Assembly (NCBI GenBank): GCA_002083565.1
Contig: MSXM01000044.1
Span: 21,563 to 29,924, forward strand
Reading direction: 5' to 3'
Origin: Nitrospira sp. ST-bin4
Lineage (GTDB): Bacteria; Nitrospirota; Nitrospiria; Nitrospirales; Nitrospiraceae
DNA: 8,362 nucleotides
The translations under genes were made by a program, and so were the position numbers. Below the pieces are notes generated by a model that searched no databases, had not been told where the DNA came from, and saw only the letters and a program-made list of their open reading frames with translations. Below, one piece after another: positions 7,801 through 8,362 of this stretch. The first letter of the stretch is position 1, and each line of letters begins with the position of its first letter.

Positions 7801-8345
7801 AGTTGGTCCATGCGGCAAAGAGCTTCGATGCCCAATTGAAGGTGGCAAAGGAGAAAAAACAAACGGTGCCGGCGGCCGTCGCGTCATTTCTTCCACTGCC
7901 GAAACAGCGGCGGCTCAACGACTATGCAGACTATTATGAAGCGTCCTCCAAGGCGTCGGCCGAGGGGCAGTATGGCGCCCTGCCGAGATGGAGCAATTAT
8001 ATTTCCTTTCCAGCAGATTCACTGAAAGACTATCTTGTGAATCCAGTCGAAAATGTCATTGGGCTGGAACCGTTGGCGCCCTGGGATCTCTACAATGGGT
8101 TGGTCGTCGATGTGGAGGCGCATTTGCGTCTTGCCAGTTTGCAGGCGTGGATACGTCGGGGTCCTCAGGATGCCGAGCTGCTGCCTCGCATCGCCAAGGC
8201 CGGGCAGAAATTCTATGATCCATATACCGGGTTCCCGATGCTGGTGAATCTCAAGAAACGTGTGCTGTATAGCGTCGGACACGACGGCAAAGACCAGGAT
8301 GGCGATTTGCAGTCCGATGTGGTAGTCGCGATCCCGGTCAATTAG
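4809..8345 (+). CDS. Giant single-pass protein: TPR-like head, long linker, predicted periplasmic domain
   Basis: This protein has 1178 residues. Residues 1-30 are Lys-rich. Residues 31-172 are helical and TPR-like (for example LLEEAITQMNMGRYGRSSAA followed by LKELLALDPHN, and a later YLEKLGSILQDKGEMLEAVI). Residues 195-700 are acidic, rich in Pro, Ala, Ser, Glu and Gln, and probably disordered, with repeated W-centred motifs. Residues 700-733 are basic. One transmembrane helix spans 734-762, giving N-in/C-out by the positive-inside rule. Residues 763-1178 form a predicted periplasmic domain containing NGYLLLLGFDAPRGQDP (788-804), two Cys (824, 900), helical stretches, and a C-terminal DPYTG (1137-1141)...YSVGHDGKDQDGD (1154-1166). 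The C-domain reminds me of uncharacterised proteobacterial proteins ending in RDPYTGxPM; that is memory only. The start is GTG, since an in-frame TAA is at 4797-4799; AAGG at 4798-4801 is a modest ribosome binding site. It may be a scaffold linking cytoplasmic partners to the periplasm. Confidence 0.88.
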   Translation: MRTDKKTTQKTDKKSGRSGFKQSAVGYGKKTVLLEEAITQMNMGRYGRSSAALKELLALDPHNMEARRLFATLHLRVGSLILARQAFDSLIDEAFVRQDYWLAESLLREYLAAGPRCVPYLEKLGSILQDKGEMLEAVIEYGKAVDILIEDPDPEHPDRASQLYEKIKELAPGSPVDVRLAGCVDPQTGKFTVRPPAEVAPYVPSMDEDGAAPSVSESIAESTPWGEPDNSSAEQASADAVHLQSAPEDVSAGLPREEQGFVDAPLPHDPSMNGHGSIDFDPRSVSSQSEDPALPATEPVQARDSQSLDIQQETAPQSVPTPMPWDEVQETTVRIPDQLSAESADTLSSPLGPDQSPASLAAGASGEELSWDSVFQNTLKVGIAAPVSQPPLYGQEVDPGTIEIEEAARTTSPLSVAAASSEAAPMPWDQVQESAIVIPRQQVEESVAESPVEQAPAVHPEPVYTQDPPLSVLSTADGASEADTFSIMGSSPAPFLSEAAPVPADFSSAVAPAANQAADGAVDEQPSTFAFAGEPRQSLEQVAPDPQWVSEGNPLPAADVAPLNLQSENVAISPTGDSVEPGLASQGGMSGSHVEPIPKTAGSWAILDEMPDRQAEHEEPNPVLVEEKAPFEPVPAPKEWIKTSESIRFAGESSTSPMLEAEPNAPVWGEPSTIYSAQGAAGVLSESPDLHRQTDTRERTTQPKPRPKLPSRLTRLGIALSSFIRSCFSTTRAIVMSVVALVVLSCTLVVLGIGALGLVWAIMEEPPSSSFGNLTTSPQRRVSDINKNGYLLLLGFDAPRGQDPIQAGYERKPDLHDADKALACLGGASDGPPPTGQSDVSAKALSGWFKGSDPAGRFKLHRDSIGKLAGQTGPMLSRYGQWHKLSFEDWGYGQGISPPCAEINFAHRLYVAEGFAQGTDTGIDRLEMDLEAWRIALGQARTLPVKTLALQAMNDDITVASGLLISSDFDGKYLGRLAKMLRPLDQDELSVRWPMQSELVHAAKSFDAQLKVAKEKKQTVPAAVASFLPLPKQRRLNDYADYYEASSKASAEGQYGALPRWSNYISFPADSLKDYLVNPVENVIGLEPLAPWDLYNGLVVDVEAHLRLASLQAWIRRGPQDAELLPRIAKAGQKFYDPYTGFPMLVNLKKRVLYSVGHDGKDQDGDLQSDVVVAIPVN
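5769..5837 (+). repeat. W-motif repeat copy A in the linker
   Basis: This encodes TPMPWDEVQETTVRIPDQ and flanking residues (321-343 of the large protein). It aligns without gaps with copy B over about 16 residues, sharing PMPWD, VQE and an IP after a short beta-like stretch. The DNA is clearly related too, for example in the GGTTCAGGA core. Confidence 0.8.
6078..6146 (+). repeat. W-motif repeat copy B in the linker
   Basis: This encodes APMPWDQVQESAIVIPRQ and flanking residues (424-446). Weaker relatives occur elsewhere in the linker: ESTPWGEPDNSS at 221-232, LSWDSVFQNTLKVGI at 369-383, PKEWIKTSESIRF at 637-649 and APVWGEPSTIY at 665-675. All share a Trp followed by acidic or polar residues and, in most, a short hydrophobic or basic strand. 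Confidence 0.75.
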
Positions 8346-8362
8346 CAGGATGCTGAAAAAGT
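8346..8362. repeat. Likely edge of a dispersed repeat at the right end
   Basis: The 17 bases directly after the stop codon, CAGGATGCTGAAAAAGT, match my memory of the boundary of a dispersed imperfect-palindromic element in Nitrospira genomes (CAGGATGCTGAAAAAG at one end, its complement at the other). Only the first bases are inside the window, so the call depends on the sequence beyond it. Confidence 0.35.

Overview
The window reads as ordinary chromosomal DNA of a Gram-negative bacterium with fairly high GC. It encodes a secretin, a predicted outer-membrane barrel and a protein with a predicted periplasmic domain, all of which need a two-membrane envelope. The DNA at both window edges resembles short dispersed intergenic elements that I recall from Nitrospira genomes. 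Nitrospira, or a relative in Nitrospirota, is therefore my best guess, but it rests on memory and not on a marker gene.

Layout from left to right: (1) 1-705 has no convincing complete gene; it holds a repeat-like element at the left edge and a minus-strand open frame that runs off the window. (2) 706-1518 (+) encodes a secreted eight-strand beta-barrel-like protein and is closed by a very strong intrinsic terminator. (3) 1780-2166 (-) encodes a stand-alone PilZ domain with both c-di-GMP-binding motifs intact. (4) 2319-3884 (-, or to 3932 if the longest frame is used) encodes a short GspD/PilQ-type secretin. It has a good sigma70-like promoter on the minus strand and a 30-bp dyad just upstream of that promoter. 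(5) 4109-4492 (+) is a small unrecognised gene. (6) 4493-4808 is a gene-poor gap. (7) 4809-8345 (+) is an 1178-residue protein: an N-terminal TPR-like helical part, about 500 residues of acidic Pro/Ala/Ser/Glu-rich linker with recurring tryptophan motifs, one transmembrane helix, and a C-terminal domain of about 415 residues predicted to be periplasmic. (8) The last 17 bases look like the edge of another dispersed repeat.

The secretin and PilZ genes point the same way, 152 bases apart, and may be co-transcribed. A c-di-GMP receptor beside an outer-membrane secretion or pilus channel is a plausible functional pair, but no ATPase, platform protein or pseudopilin gene lies in the window. The giant membrane-spanning protein could connect cytoplasmic TPR contacts to the periplasm. 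Its C-terminal end carries a DPYTG...YSVGxDGxD pattern like that at the end of pseudopilin-type proteins. A shared secretion or envelope role is inference from proximity and topology. The least explained element, and the best candidate for something undescribed, is this large protein with its repeated W-centred linker motifs.
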